Below are positions 43,651 to 51,577 of a stretch of DNA of 64,000 nt, piece after piece. The notes beneath the pieces were generated by a model that was not told the DNA's origin, did not search any database, and saw only the letters and a program-made list of their open reading frames with translations. The stretch's first letter is position 1, and every line of letters begins with the position of its first letter. The position numbers and the translations under genes were made by a program. The stretch is taken from the NCBI RefSeq assembly GCF_016862935.1, contig NZ_BONX01000057.1:1-64000 (forward strand). The letters are read 5' to 3'. Source of the DNA: Plantactinospora mayteni (GTDB lineage: Bacteria; Actinomycetota; Actinomycetes; Mycobacteriales; Micromonosporaceae).

Positions 43651-44828
43651 GGTTTCTGGTTCATCGCCGACTGCCCGCCTGGAGTACTCCGTTGAGGTCT
43701 TACACCAGCTCCACAGACAGACGCCGTCAGCCCGACGGCCAGGATGTTCTTCGCCGCGTTCACGTCCCGGTCGTGGGTCGTTCCGCAGTCGCACGTCCAG
43801 GTGCGGACGTTCAGCGGCATCTTGCCCTGCGAGGTGCCGCAGACGGAGCACAGCTTGGAGGAGGGGAACCAGCGGTCGATCGCGATCACTTCGCGCCCGT
43901 ACCACTGGGCCTTGTACTCCAGCATGCTCCGAAGTTCCGACCATGCCGCGTCACTGATGGCGCGGGCCACGCTGCCGTTCTTCACCATGTTCCGAACGGT
44001 GAGGTCCTCGATCACGATCGTTTGGTTTTCACGAACGAGCCGAGTGGTGAGCTTGTGCAGGTGGTCACGCCTGCGGTCGGTAATGCGGGCGTAGACCTTG
44101 GCGGCCTTCCGGCGGGCCTTGGCCCGGTTCGCCCCGTCACCCTTGGCCTTGCGGGCAAGCTGCCGCTGGGCTTTGGCCAGGTGCTCGCGGTCGCGGCGCT
44201 CGTGCCGGGGGTTGGCGATCTTCTCCCCGGTCGAGAGGGTCAGCAGGTGGTCGAGCCCGACGTCGATGCCGACGGCCGTGTCGGTGGCGGAGAGCGGCTG
44301 GACGGACGGGTCCTCGCACAGCAGGGACACGTACCAGCGGCCCGCAGCGTCCTGGGACACGGTCACCGTAGACGGGGACGCGCCCTCGGGGAGCGGACGG
44401 GACCACACGATGTCGAGCGGCCCCGCCATCTTCGCCAGGGTCAGTGTGCCCTCCCGGAACCGGAACGCGCTGGTGGTGTACTCCGCCGACTTCCGCGACT
44501 TCTTCCGCGACTTGAAGCGCGGGTACTTCGCGCGCTTGCCGAAGAAGTTCGTGAACGCCGTCTGAAGGTGCCGCAGTGCCTGTTGGAGCGGGACGGAGGA
44601 GACATCGTTGAGGTACGCGAGTTCCTCGGTCTTCTTCCAGGCCGTCAGCATCGCCGACGTCTGGTTGTAGTTCACCCGCTCCTGCCGCGTCCACGCTTCC
44701 GTGCGCGCCGCGAGGGCGAGGTTGTAGACCTTCCGCACGCAGCCGAACGTGCGGGACAGCTCTGCTGCCTGCGCATCGGTCGGATAGAAGCGGTACTTGA
44801 ACGCCCGCTTCACGTGGGTGGCCCTCAC
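43632..44828 (-). CDS. tnpB: TnpB RNA-guided nuclease-like transposon protein
   Basis: 398 residues of the OrfB/TnpB family, ancestors of Cas12. Helical N-terminal domain (KYRFYPTDAQ, then FGCVRKVYNLAL), RuvC-like core with Asp about 189 (GIDVGLD), Glu about 274 (VIEDL) and Asp about 355 (HDRDVNAAKNI), all three catalytic acids kept, and a zinc ribbon CSVC...CDC between the last two. So the nuclease looks intact. It is encoded on the minus strand inside an element with hairpin ends and without tnpA. The guide RNA would come from the 3' end of the gene and beyond. The C-terminal 35 residues after the last motif are basic and variable. Confidence 0.93.
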   Translation of the reverse strand: MRATHVKRAFKYRFYPTDAQAAELSRTFGCVRKVYNLALAARTEAWTRQERVNYNQTSAMLTAWKKTEELAYLNDVSSVPLQQALRHLQTAFTNFFGKRAKYPRFKSRKKSRKSAEYTTSAFRFREGTLTLAKMAGPLDIVWSRPLPEGASPSTVTVSQDAAGRWYVSLLCEDPSVQPLSATDTAVGIDVGLDHLLTLSTGEKIANPRHERRDREHLAKAQRQLARKAKGDGANRAKARRKAAKVYARITDRRRDHLHKLTTRLVRENQTIVIEDLTVRNMVKNGSVARAISDAAWSELRSMLEYKAQWYGREVIAIDRWFPSSKLCSVCGTSQGKMPLNVRTWTCDCGTTHDRDVNAAKNILAVGLTASVCGAGVRPQRSTPGGQSAMNQKPLRREP

Positions 44829-44945
44829 AGTTCACATACTACCCCACCAGCTTGTGACGGAGTACGGGTCGTTGGGGGTAGACGCCGGTCCGCCCTGGCA
44901 GCGAACCGGCTTTCCCCGCCCTGCTCCGCAGGAGCTTCGTTCCCT

Positions 44946-44965
44946 CCCCGCCCTAGAGGGCGGGG
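44946..44965 (-). repeat. Left-end hairpin of the TnpB element
   Basis: Nine-base arms (44946-44954 and 44957-44965) separated by AG. It lies 118 bp upstream of tnpB and only 21 bp before the GntR gene, whose ribosome site (GAAGGAGAG, 44973-44981) abuts the element. Confidence 0.7.
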
Positions 44966-44986
44966 TATCCACGAAGGAGAGACCCG

Positions 44987-45682
44987 ATGACCAGTTCATC
45001 CGGGGTACGGCAGACTGCTCGGGTGTCCACCGACTCGGCCGCCACGCGGGTGGCGGAGAGCCTGCGCGAGCGCGTCTCCAGCGGGCAACTCGGCCCGGGA
45101 ACCGCACTGTCGCAGGCCGGCCTCGCCGAGGAGTACGGCGTCAGCCGCATTCCGGTCCGCGACGCCCTCCAGCAACTCGCCGGCGAGGGGCTGGTCGAGG
45201 TACGCGGCTCGACCTCGGTGGTGACCCCGCTCTCCATCGACGACCTCCAGGAGCTCTACGAGCTGCGCGAGGCGGTCGAACCCGTCGCCACCCGGCTCGC
45301 CGTACCCCGGGTGGGCCGGGCCGGCGTCGCGCGGATGACCCGGTCGCTCGCGGTGATGGACGACCCGACCATCGGGCCGGGTACCTGGGTGCGGACCAAC
45401 GCGGCCTTCCACGCGGAGGTCTACACGCTGGCCGGGCGACCGCGCATGATCGCGCTGGTCGAGCAGCTCCGGCGGCTCACCGACCGCTACGTCTACTTCC
45501 ATCTCGACGTCGTCGGGCGGGTCGGGCACCTCCAGGAGGAGCACCGGCAGATCCTCGACGCGGTACGGGCGCAGGACGCCTCGGCCGCCGCCGAACTCAC
45601 CCGCGCCCACCTCGCGTCGTCACACGCCGTCGTGCTCGACTACCTCCTCGCCCAGGAGCGGGACTCGGGGGTCGACGCCTGA
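44987..45682 (+). CDS. GntR-family regulator with FCD domain
   Basis: 231 residues: winged helix (about 15-80; LAEEYGVSRIPVRDALQQLAGEGLVEVR is split over the recognition region) and an all-helical FCD effector domain (ELYELREAVEPVATRLA; NAAFHAEVYTLAG; EEHRQILDAVRAQD) with the metal-binding His residues. It is a good candidate regulator for the adjacent SDR/cyclase operon or for the ALDH operon across the insertion element. Its native promoter was probably displaced by that element. Convergent with the SDR gene, stops adjoining. Confidence 0.9.
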   Translation: MTSSSGVRQTARVSTDSAATRVAESLRERVSSGQLGPGTALSQAGLAEEYGVSRIPVRDALQQLAGEGLVEVRGSTSVVTPLSIDDLQELYELREAVEPVATRLAVPRVGRAGVARMTRSLAVMDDPTIGPGTWVRTNAAFHAEVYTLAGRPRMIALVEQLRRLTDRYVYFHLDVVGRVGHLQEEHRQILDAVRAQDASAAAELTRAHLASSHAVVLDYLLAQERDSGVDA

Positions 45683-46504
45683 CTAGCGGGCCACCATCCC
45701 GGCCGACAGGTCGATGTCGGCCGCGCAGAGGCCGGGCATGTGCAGCATCGCGACGACGGCGGCGGCGACCTCCTCCGCCGTGAGCATCCGGTGCAGCGCG
45801 GCCCGCGACACGAACGCCTCCTCCGCCTCCGCGTACGTCTTCCCGGTGCGCTCCGCCTCCAGCGTGAAGTTGCGGGTCATCCGGGGCCCCTGCACCGGCC
45901 CCGGCGACAGGCAGTTCACCGAGACGCCTGCCGGGCCCACCTCGTACGCCAGGGTCGTGGTCAACCCGATCACCGCCATCTTCGAGGCGGTGTACGGCGT
46001 ACGGCGGGTCAGCGGGCGCTTGCCGCTCACCGATGCCAGGTTGATCACGTCTCCGGCGCCCCGCTCGACCATGCCGGGTAGGAACGCCCGGCACATCAGG
46101 TAGATGCCCCGCACGTTGGTCGCGAAGACCTCGTCCCACTCGTCGGGCGCGATGTCGACCAGCGCCGCGACGGGGCCCGGGATGCCGGCGTTGTTGACCA
46201 GGATCTCCACCGTCTCGTCGGCCAGGTCCCCGGTGAGCGCCGCCACGCTCGCCGGGTCGCTCACGTCCGCCGCCGCGACCCGGACCCCGCCGGCCAGCCC
46301 GTCGGCATCGGCCGCGACGGCGTCGAGCCGCTCGCGGTTCCGCCCGACCGCGACCACCCGGGCGCCCCGGGCGACCAGGGCGAGCGTGATGGCCCGGCCG
46401 AGCCCGTTGCCGGCCCCGGTCACCACGGCGGTACGCCCCGCCACCCGATCGCCGGGGAAGGCGGGCCGGTCGGCGGGGATGGCGGGCCGGTCAGGGGCGG
46501 TCAC
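45683..46504 (-). CDS. SDR-family oxidoreductase
   Basis: 273-residue short-chain dehydrogenase: VVTGAGNGLGRAIT, NNAGIPGP, NLASVSGKRP, catalytic YTASK, then NCLSPGPV. An N-terminal tail of about 30 residues (repeated PDRPA/PADRPA) precedes the Rossmann fold. GTG at 46504 overlaps the stop of the cyclase-family gene, so both are one operon. Confidence 0.88.
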   Translation of the reverse strand: MTAPDRPAIPADRPAFPGDRVAGRTAVVTGAGNGLGRAITLALVARGARVVAVGRNRERLDAVAADADGLAGGVRVAAADVSDPASVAALTGDLADETVEILVNNAGIPGPVAALVDIAPDEWDEVFATNVRGIYLMCRAFLPGMVERGAGDVINLASVSGKRPLTRRTPYTASKMAVIGLTTTLAYEVGPAGVSVNCLSPGPVQGPRMTRNFTLEAERTGKTYAEAEEAFVSRAALHRMLTAEEVAAAVVAMLHMPGLCAADIDLSAGMVAR

Positions 46505-47196
46505 GCCGGACCGTCGAGCAGCGCGACCGCGCGGGTGGGGCCGCCGTGTGCGCCGAGCACCTTGAGCGGGAAGCCGACGAAGGTGAACCTCCGGCCGATC
46601 AACTGGTCGAGGTTGGTGAGGTTCTCGTAGTGGGTGATGTGGTGGCGGCGGCACATCATGTGGCACGGGTACGACTTGCTGGTCGGGTTGTCCGGGGTCG
46701 GGCTGTCCACCCCGAACGTCTTCACGCCGTGCGCGACGATCCACTCGCTGCCGGTCTCCCCGAGGCCCGGGAAGTCGGTGAGATACTGCGGCTGCCCGGC
46801 GTACCGGCCGTGCGTGCCGGTGTGCAGCAGCAGGATGTCGCCGCGCTCGACGGTCACGCCGTCGGCGTCCTGTGCCGTGTCGAGGTGCTCGGCGGTGATG
46901 TCCTCGCCCGCGCGGACGTGCGAGACGTCGAGGCAGACCGCCGGGCCGTAGAACAGGTCGAGCGGCATCTGGTCGATGGTCTGCGCCGACGGGTCGGGGT
47001 CGAGATGTGAGAACGAGTCGACGTGGGTCGGGCCGTTGTCGTTCATGACGATGCCCTTGGTCTGGAACGAGAAGCCGCCCACGAAGCGCGGCGCGGTCTC
47101 CTCGTGCGTGGCGTGGTCGAAGACGACGGTCTTCAGGTGGCCGGGATATACCTGCATGCCCTGGTAGATGTCCTGCGACAGGTCGACGAGACGCAC
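46501..47196 (-). CDS. Cyclase-family metal-dependent hydrolase
   Basis: 231 residues of the Cyclase / kynurenine-formamidase (KynB-like) superfamily. The metal site HxxxDxxxH-type pattern is visible in THVDSFSHLD, with further residues in GDILLLHTG and FGVDSPTPD. Such enzymes hydrolyse formamides or dehydrate/lactonise isatin- or hydroxyacid-type compounds. GTG at 47196 follows GAAGGGAG. Divergent from the PucR-type regulator gene; a perfect palindrome stands between (47285-47296). Confidence 0.85.
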   Translation of the reverse strand: MRLVDLSQDIYQGMQVYPGHLKTVVFDHATHEETAPRFVGGFSFQTKGIVMNDNGPTHVDSFSHLDPDPSAQTIDQMPLDLFYGPAVCLDVSHVRAGEDITAEHLDTAQDADGVTVERGDILLLHTGTHGRYAGQPQYLTDFPGLGETGSEWIVAHGVKTFGVDSPTPDNPTSKSYPCHMMCRRHHITHYENLTNLDQLIGRRFTFVGFPLKVLGAHGGPTRAVALLDGPA

Positions 47197-47284
47197 GTCG
47201 GACTCCCTTCCTCGACGGCCGGCCGGGGTCGGGCCGGGACGGCTGGGTCCCGGAACTCTAGGACCGTGGCGAACGCCATGGACG

Positions 47285-47296
47285 CTCCGATCGGAG
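47285..47296. promoter_or_regulatory. Perfect 12-bp palindrome CTCCGATCGGAG
   Basis: Located 14 bp before the PucR-type regulator start and 89 bp before the cyclase-family start, in a 113-bp divergent region. Position and symmetry suit an operator, possibly for autoregulation by the PucR-type protein. Confidence 0.45.
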
Positions 47297-47309
47297 TAGG
47301 TTCGCGGTC

Positions 47310-48596
47310 ATGAGTGCACCGATCGGCGAACGCGTTCACCGTCCCGGCTCGACGGCGACGCCCCGGCCGGGGGCAACCGCGTCGCCGCTCGACACCGCGT
47401 CATCGTTCGACACCGCGTCGCCGTTCGACGTCGCGGACCGGGTCGCCGAGCAGGTGGGCGGACCGGTCATCGTCGAGGACGCCAACTTCCGGGTCCTCGG
47501 CTACTCCGCCTTCGTCGGTCCGATGGACCGTGGCCGCGCGGAGGCGATCCTCGGCCGCCGGATTCCGGCCGTCTGGCTCGAACACCTGACCCGCACCGGC
47601 AGCCTCGACCGGCTCCGCCGCGGCACGGACGTCGTCGACCTGCCCGACGGCCCGTGGAAGGCGCACCGCCGGCTGATCACCGCGTTCCGGGCCGGAGACC
47701 GCCTGCTCGGGTTCGCCTGGGTCGCGGAGGGCGAGCGGCCGCTCGGCGACGGGGCGGCCGGCGTCTTCCGGCGGGCCGTCGACGAGGAGACGCCGGCGCT
47801 GCTGCGGCACCTCGAACGGATCGACGCCGAGGAGGCGCACCGGTCCCGGCTCGCCGCCGTACTGCTCGACGGGCTGCCCGGGGCGCCGGCCGCCGCCGAC
47901 CGGCTCGGCTTCGACCGGGGCGGCCGGTTCGTGGTGCTCTCCGTCGCCGCCCCCACCCGGACGCCGGCCGGACCGGCGGAAGGAGAATCCGGGGGTACCC
48001 GCCTGCTGGAGCACCTCCGGCTCTGTCTCGACTCGTTCCAGTGCCGCTGGGCGGTGGCGCCCTGGGGCGACGGCGGGCTCGCCCTGGTGGCCCTGCGCGC
48101 CGACGAGTCCGGAAAGGCCGCCGCACGCCTCGGGCAGGAGGTACTCAGGCTCGCCGGTGACGGCCCGCTCCGGATGACCCGGGTCGCGGCCAGCTCGGTC
48201 GGCATCGGGCTCGCCGCGCTACCCCGGCTGCGTACCGAGGCGACGGCCGCGATCGTGGTGGCGGGCGGCGACGGTGCGTTCGTCGCGTACCCCGACGTGG
48301 ACGCCGAGGTGCTGGTCGCCGAGGTGGTGGCGGCGCTCCCGGCGGACGTACGGCTCGCCGGGCTGGACCGGCTGCGGGCGGCCGACCGAGGTACCGGCCC
48401 GGGCGGCGGCGAGCTGGAACGCACTCTCCGGGCCTTCCTCGCCGCCTGCGGCAGCGCCTCGGCGACCGCCCGCGCACTCGGCGTGCACGTCACCACCGTT
48501 CGGCACCGGCTCGACCGGATCGCCGCCGTCTCGGGGCTCCGGCTCGACCGTCCCGACGTCCGCATCGCCTGCGACCTCGTACTGCGCTGCCGCTGA
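47310..48596 (+). CDS. PucR/CdaR-type transcriptional regulator
   Basis: 428 residues. The N-terminus has a low-complexity stretch (DTASSFDTASPFD repeat), then a GAF/PAS-like sensory part (VADRVAEQVGGPVIVEDANFRVLGYS), a CdaR-like middle, and a C-terminal PucR helix-turn-helix (ACGSASATARALGVHVTTVRHRLDRI is the region, about 385-410). Probably controls the divergent cyclase/SDR operon. ATG at 47310; the ribosome site is weak. Confidence 0.85.
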   Translation: MSAPIGERVHRPGSTATPRPGATASPLDTASSFDTASPFDVADRVAEQVGGPVIVEDANFRVLGYSAFVGPMDRGRAEAILGRRIPAVWLEHLTRTGSLDRLRRGTDVVDLPDGPWKAHRRLITAFRAGDRLLGFAWVAEGERPLGDGAAGVFRRAVDEETPALLRHLERIDAEEAHRSRLAAVLLDGLPGAPAAADRLGFDRGGRFVVLSVAAPTRTPAGPAEGESGGTRLLEHLRLCLDSFQCRWAVAPWGDGGLALVALRADESGKAAARLGQEVLRLAGDGPLRMTRVAASSVGIGLAALPRLRTEATAAIVVAGGDGAFVAYPDVDAEVLVAEVVAALPADVRLAGLDRLRAADRGTGPGGGELERTLRAFLAACGSASATARALGVHVTTVRHRLDRIAAVSGLRLDRPDVRIACDLVLRCR

Positions 48597-48902
48597 CCCT
48601 CGTGCCCCGCCGCCGGTGAGCCGCACGGCTCCCGCCCGGGGCGCTCGGACTGCCGCCGTGCGGACTCGGGGTGCCGTTGACGAACGTGTCACCAGTCGCC
48701 ATAAGCCTGCGAGAGCTTCGTCGTTCCGACTTCTTGGCCGGCACGATGCGAGGCCGTGAGCCGCGAGCCGATAGGCATGGACGAGCTGGTTGAGCACTGG
48801 ACGGCACGACCCCGCTCTTCTGGAGCCATATCCGCCCCTACGGCAGTCCAGTCATCGGAAGCTACTCGACGAGATCTCGCAACGACTCCGGCAACGCATC
48901 GA
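48597..48902. other. Intergenic region holding the left inverted repeat
   Basis: 306 bp between the 3' ends of the PucR-type gene and the LRR gene. It contains a short hairpin (GAGCCG/CGGCTC near 48618), the left 33-bp inverted repeat (48671-48703), and, on the minus strand, what looks like an out-of-frame continuation of the LRR gene (to a stop at 48862). Confidence 0.5.
48671..48703 (+). repeat. Left copy of 33-bp inverted repeat flanking the LRR segment
   Basis: 33 bases matching the reverse complement of 50132-50164 at 32 positions; the one difference is GTTGACG here against GTTAACG there. It lies 75 bp after the PucR-type stop. Together with the right copy it encloses the LRR gene and a recombinase remnant. 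Confidence 0.85.
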
Positions 48903-49886
48903 TCACCTCGTCATCCACGAAAGTTCCTCGAGCTCGGTGAGGTTTCCGATCGTGTCCGGCAGCGCGGTGAGCCGGTTGCCGTTCAGGCGAAGCGCGGTGA
49001 GGTTGGTCAGGTTTCCGATCGTGTCCGGCAACACCGTGAGCTGATTGCCGTTCAGGTTGAGCCTGGTGAGGTGGGTCAGGTTCCCGATCGTGTCCGGCAA
49101 CACCGTGAGCTGATTGCCGGACAGGTTGAGCTCGGTGAGGTGGGTCAGGTTTCCGATCGTGTCCGGCAACACCGTGAGCTGATTGCCGTACAGAATGAGC
49201 GTGGTCAGGTTGGTGAGGTTTCCGATCGTGTCCGGCAACGCCGCGAGCTTGTTGCCGTCCAGGTAAAGCTCGGTGAGGTTGGTCAGGTTCCCGATCGTGC
49301 CTGGCAGCGTGGCGAGCTTGTTGTTGGGCAGGTTGAGCTCGGTGAGTTCGGTGAGGTTTCCGATCGTGCCTGGCAGCGTGGTGAGCCGGTTGCCTTTCAG
49401 GCGAAGCGTGGTGAGGTTGGTGAGGTTCCCGATCGTGTCCGGCAACGCCGCGAGCTTGTTGCGGTCCAGGTTGAGCCCGGTGAGGTTGGTCAGGTTCCCG
49501 ATCGTGCCTGGCAGCGTAGTGAGCTTGTTGTTGGCCAGGTTGAGCCAGTCGAGGTTGGTGAGGTTCTCGATCGTGCCTGGCAGCGTGGTGAGCTTGTTTT
49601 CGTACAGCAAGAGCTTGATGAGCTCGGTGAGGTTCCCGATCGTGCCTGGCAGCACCGTGAGCTGATTGTTGGACAGGTCGAGCTCGGTGAGGTTGGTGAG
49701 ATTCCCGATCGTGTCAGGCAGCGTGGTGAGCTTGTTGCCGGACAGGTCGAGGGTGGTGACGGTGGTGAAGTCAGGAAGAGTCGCCAATGACTCGTGCAGT
49801 GTCTCCAACCCCAGACCGGCCAGGTTCAACTCCCAACCGTAAAAACCAGCCGCTTCCCCACCACGATCGTCCACACCCACACCCAT
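48903..49886 (-). CDS. Leucine-rich repeat protein (12 near-identical repeats)
   Basis: 327 residues. A 44-residue N-terminal cap (GFYGWELNLAGLGLETL...) leads into exactly 12 leucine-rich repeats of 23 residues (45-320) with consensus LxLxxNxLxxLPxTIGNL, ending in a short seven-residue tail. No signal peptide or membrane helix, so presumably cytoplasmic and protein-binding. The repeats differ mainly at the exposed positions. ATG at 49886 follows GGAGG; an in-frame start at 49916 has none. The abrupt tail and a good out-of-frame continuation (DALPESLRDLVE, ending at 48862) suggest a recent 3' frameshift. Base composition is lower in GC than its neighbours. Function unknown. Confidence 0.88.
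   Translation of the reverse strand: MGVGVDDRGGEAAGFYGWELNLAGLGLETLHESLATLPDFTTVTTLDLSGNKLTTLPDTIGNLTNLTELDLSNNQLTVLPGTIGNLTELIKLLLYENKLTTLPGTIENLTNLDWLNLANNKLTTLPGTIGNLTNLTGLNLDRNKLAALPDTIGNLTNLTTLRLKGNRLTTLPGTIGNLTELTELNLPNNKLATLPGTIGNLTNLTELYLDGNKLAALPDTIGNLTNLTTLILYGNQLTVLPDTIGNLTHLTELNLSGNQLTVLPDTIGNLTHLTRLNLNGNQLTVLPDTIGNLTNLTALRLNGNRLTALPDTIGNLTELEELSWMTR
48927..49754 (-). repeat. 12 x 69-bp tandem repeat array (LRR coding)
   Basis: Twelve in-frame 69-bp units encode the LRR domain. The segment for the IGNLT part is nearly invariant in DNA, including synonymous positions, while the concave-face codons vary. Such DNA-level uniformity indicates recent unequal crossing-over or gene conversion. 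Confidence 0.92.
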
Positions 49887-49967
49887 CACGCCCCTCCCCG
49901 GACCACTGCCAGTCAAGATCCGAGAAAGCTACCCCGGGACTGGCGAAGCTGCGGGGGCCGCACCGTA

Positions 49968-50081
49968 GCCCGGTGTTTGTCCGGTTGGGGTGAACCCAAG
50001 TCCGCGCTGGCCAAGGAGTTCGGCATCAGCCGCGAGACCGTCTACGGCTACCTGCGCGCCGTCCCCGCCCCGGCCTCATGA
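49968..50081 (+). pseudogene. C-terminal helix-turn-helix of a serine recombinase (remnant)
   Basis: The frame ending at 50081 encodes SALAKEFGISRETVYGYLRA, the typical C-terminal DNA-binding helices of resolvase/invertase-type serine recombinases. No catalytic Ser domain is present upstream, where the sequence belongs to the LRR promoter region. A short fragment of a recombinase gene is the simplest reading. It sits 50 bp inside the right inverted repeat. Confidence 0.6.
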
Positions 50082-50131
50082 TGCGTCGCCTTCCGGCGGC
50101 CCGCGCTCACCGAGCGACCCGCCGCCGGTCC

Positions 50132-50164
50132 TATGGCGACTGGTGACACGTTCGTTAACGGCAC
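50132..50164 (-). repeat. Right copy of 33-bp inverted repeat flanking the LRR segment
   Basis: Reverse-complement partner of 48671-48703 (32/33). It lies 88 bp before the hydroxyisobutyrate-dehydrogenase-like gene at 50252. Confidence 0.85.
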
Positions 50165-50251
50165 CCGGCTCCTGTCGAGCAGCAGTTCGGCGGCCCCGCA
50201 CTGACGCCTTCGGACAACCCTGGCCGGGGCGGGACGCCCTAGGCTGGCCGG

Positions 50252-51142
50252 ATGGCGACAGCCCAGACGGACGTGACGACGGTCGGCGTGGTCGGCCTCG
50301 GAATCATGGGATCGGCGATCTCCGGTCACCTGCTGGCGGCCGGCTTCGACGTGACCGGCACCGACCTGGCCCGGCCCGCGGTCGACGAGCTGGTCGCCCG
50401 GGGCGGCCGCCCCGCCCCCGACCTCGGCACCCTGGCGCGCGAATCGGCGATCGTAATCACCTCGCTTCCGTCCGCCGAGGCGGCCCGTGAGGTGTGTCGG
50501 GGGATCGCCGCCGCACGACCGGCCGACCTCGTCGTCGTCGAGACGTCCACCCTGTCGCTGGCCGCGAAGCAGGAGTGCCGTGAGCTGCTCGCCACGGTCG
50601 GCGTACCGCTGCTCGACTGCCCGCTCAGCGGCACCGGCGCCCAGGCCCGCGACCGTGACCTGGTGGTACTCGGCAGCGGTGATCCGGCGGCGTTCGAACG
50701 GACCCGTCCGGTGCTGGCGGCATTCGCCCGGTCGGTACGCCATCTCGGCCCCTTCGGCCACGGCACCACGACGAAGCTGGTCGCCAACCTGCTGGTGTCG
50801 ATCCACAACGCGGCCACGGCGGAGGCGTTCGCGCTCGGCGTGGCCGCCGGTCTCGACCCGTCGGTCCTGTTCGAGGCGGTACGCGACGGGGCCGGCGGCT
50901 CGGTCATCTTCGACAAGCGCGGACCGCTGATGGTCGACCGCGCCTACCGCCCGGCGACCGCGCGGGTGTCGATGTTCGTCAAGGACGTCTCACTGGTCCA
51001 GGAGCTGGCCGCCTCGGTCGGCGTCGCCACACCGGTGCTCGACGCGACGCTGCCGCTCTACGCGAAGGCGGTGGAGGCGGGCTGGGCCGACGCCGACGCG
51101 GCCGCGCTGCTGGAGGTCGTCGAGGCGGAGGGGCGGGCGTGA
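50252..51142 (+). CDS. 3-hydroxyisobutyrate-dehydrogenase-like oxidoreductase
   Basis: 296 residues: Rossmann motif VGVVGLGIMGSAISGHLL, substrate loop ETSTLSLAAKQE, DCPLSGTGAQARD, catalytic Lys in TTKLVANLLVSIHNAATAEA. Beta-hydroxyacid dehydrogenase family, paralogous to the protein at 40171-41148. Its stop overlaps the start of the HbpS-like gene. Confidence 0.9.
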   Translation: MATAQTDVTTVGVVGLGIMGSAISGHLLAAGFDVTGTDLARPAVDELVARGGRPAPDLGTLARESAIVITSLPSAEAAREVCRGIAAARPADLVVVETSTLSLAAKQECRELLATVGVPLLDCPLSGTGAQARDRDLVVLGSGDPAAFERTRPVLAAFARSVRHLGPFGHGTTTKLVANLLVSIHNAATAEAFALGVAAGLDPSVLFEAVRDGAGGSVIFDKRGPLMVDRAYRPATARVSMFVKDVSLVQELAASVGVATPVLDATLPLYAKAVEAGWADADAAALLEVVEAEGRA

Positions 51143-51561
51143 CCGGGCTGACCCTGGCGCAGGCCGAGGCGATCGCCGACGGGGCGCTGCGACACGCCCG
51201 GGCGACCGGGGCGGCGCCACTCGCGGTGGCCGTGCTGGACCCGGGCGGTCACGTGGTCGTGTTGAAGCGCGCGGACGGCGCCGGCATCCTGCGCCCCGAG
51301 ATCGCCAGGGCCAAGGCGTACGGCGCGCTCGGCATGGGCATGTCGTCCCGGGCGATCGCCGAGCGGGCCGAGGCGCAGCCGACCTTCTTCGCCTCGCTCG
51401 CCGCGGTGACCGGCGGCCGGCTGGCGCCCGCCGCCGGTGGCGTGCTGGTCCGCGACGCCGACGGCACCCTGCTGGGCGCCACCGGCGCGAGTGGCGACCT
51501 GTCGGACGTCGACGAGGCGTGCGTACTGGCCGGGATCGCGTCCGCCGCTCTCGCCACCTGA
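51139..51561 (+). CDS. GlcG/HbpS-family protein
   Basis: 140 residues of the GlcG/HbpS (DUF336) fold: LTLAQAEAIADGALRHAR, then VAVLDPGGHVVVLKRADGA, TGGRLAPAAGGVLVRD, IGATGASGD-like end (LLGATGASGDLSDVDE). Members bind heme or occur next to dehydrogenases in glycolate, propanediol and aromatic-acid pathways, often with unclear function. No secretion signal, unlike Streptomyces HbpS. GTG at 51139 overlaps the preceding stop. Confidence 0.85.
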   Translation: MTGLTLAQAEAIADGALRHARATGAAPLAVAVLDPGGHVVVLKRADGAGILRPEIARAKAYGALGMGMSSRAIAERAEAQPTFFASLAAVTGGRLAPAAGGVLVRDADGTLLGATGASGDLSDVDEACVLAGIASAALAT

Positions 51562-51577
51562 CGGCTGCGCCCCGGCT

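Larger units (their letters stand above)
43598..44967 (-). mobile_element. IS200/IS605-type element carrying only tnpB
   Basis: About 1.37 kb. The tnpB gene fills the centre, and each end has a subterminal hairpin. Right end: 9-bp stem at 43607-43628 (loop TGAA) next to 8-bp stem at 43631-43650 (loop TCGC). Left end: 9-bp stem at 44946-44965. Read on the minus strand, the right end finishes with TCAA (43598-43601), like the cleavage site of IS608. No tnpA is present, so mobility would need a transposase in trans. Exact ends are estimates. It separates the ALDH/hydratase genes from the GntR regulator. Confidence 0.75.

Noticed and set aside
43468-43695. Small open frame before the TnpB element
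   Set aside because: It runs into the element's right-end hairpins, shows no recognised family and lacks a good ribosome site; it could be a truncated gene but support is too weak.
48756-49790. Long plus-strand open frame with regular repeats opposite the LRR gene
   Set aside because: It is the mirror of the LRR coding array; the LRR frame gives a coherent fold with conserved Leu and Asn, the opposite frame does not.
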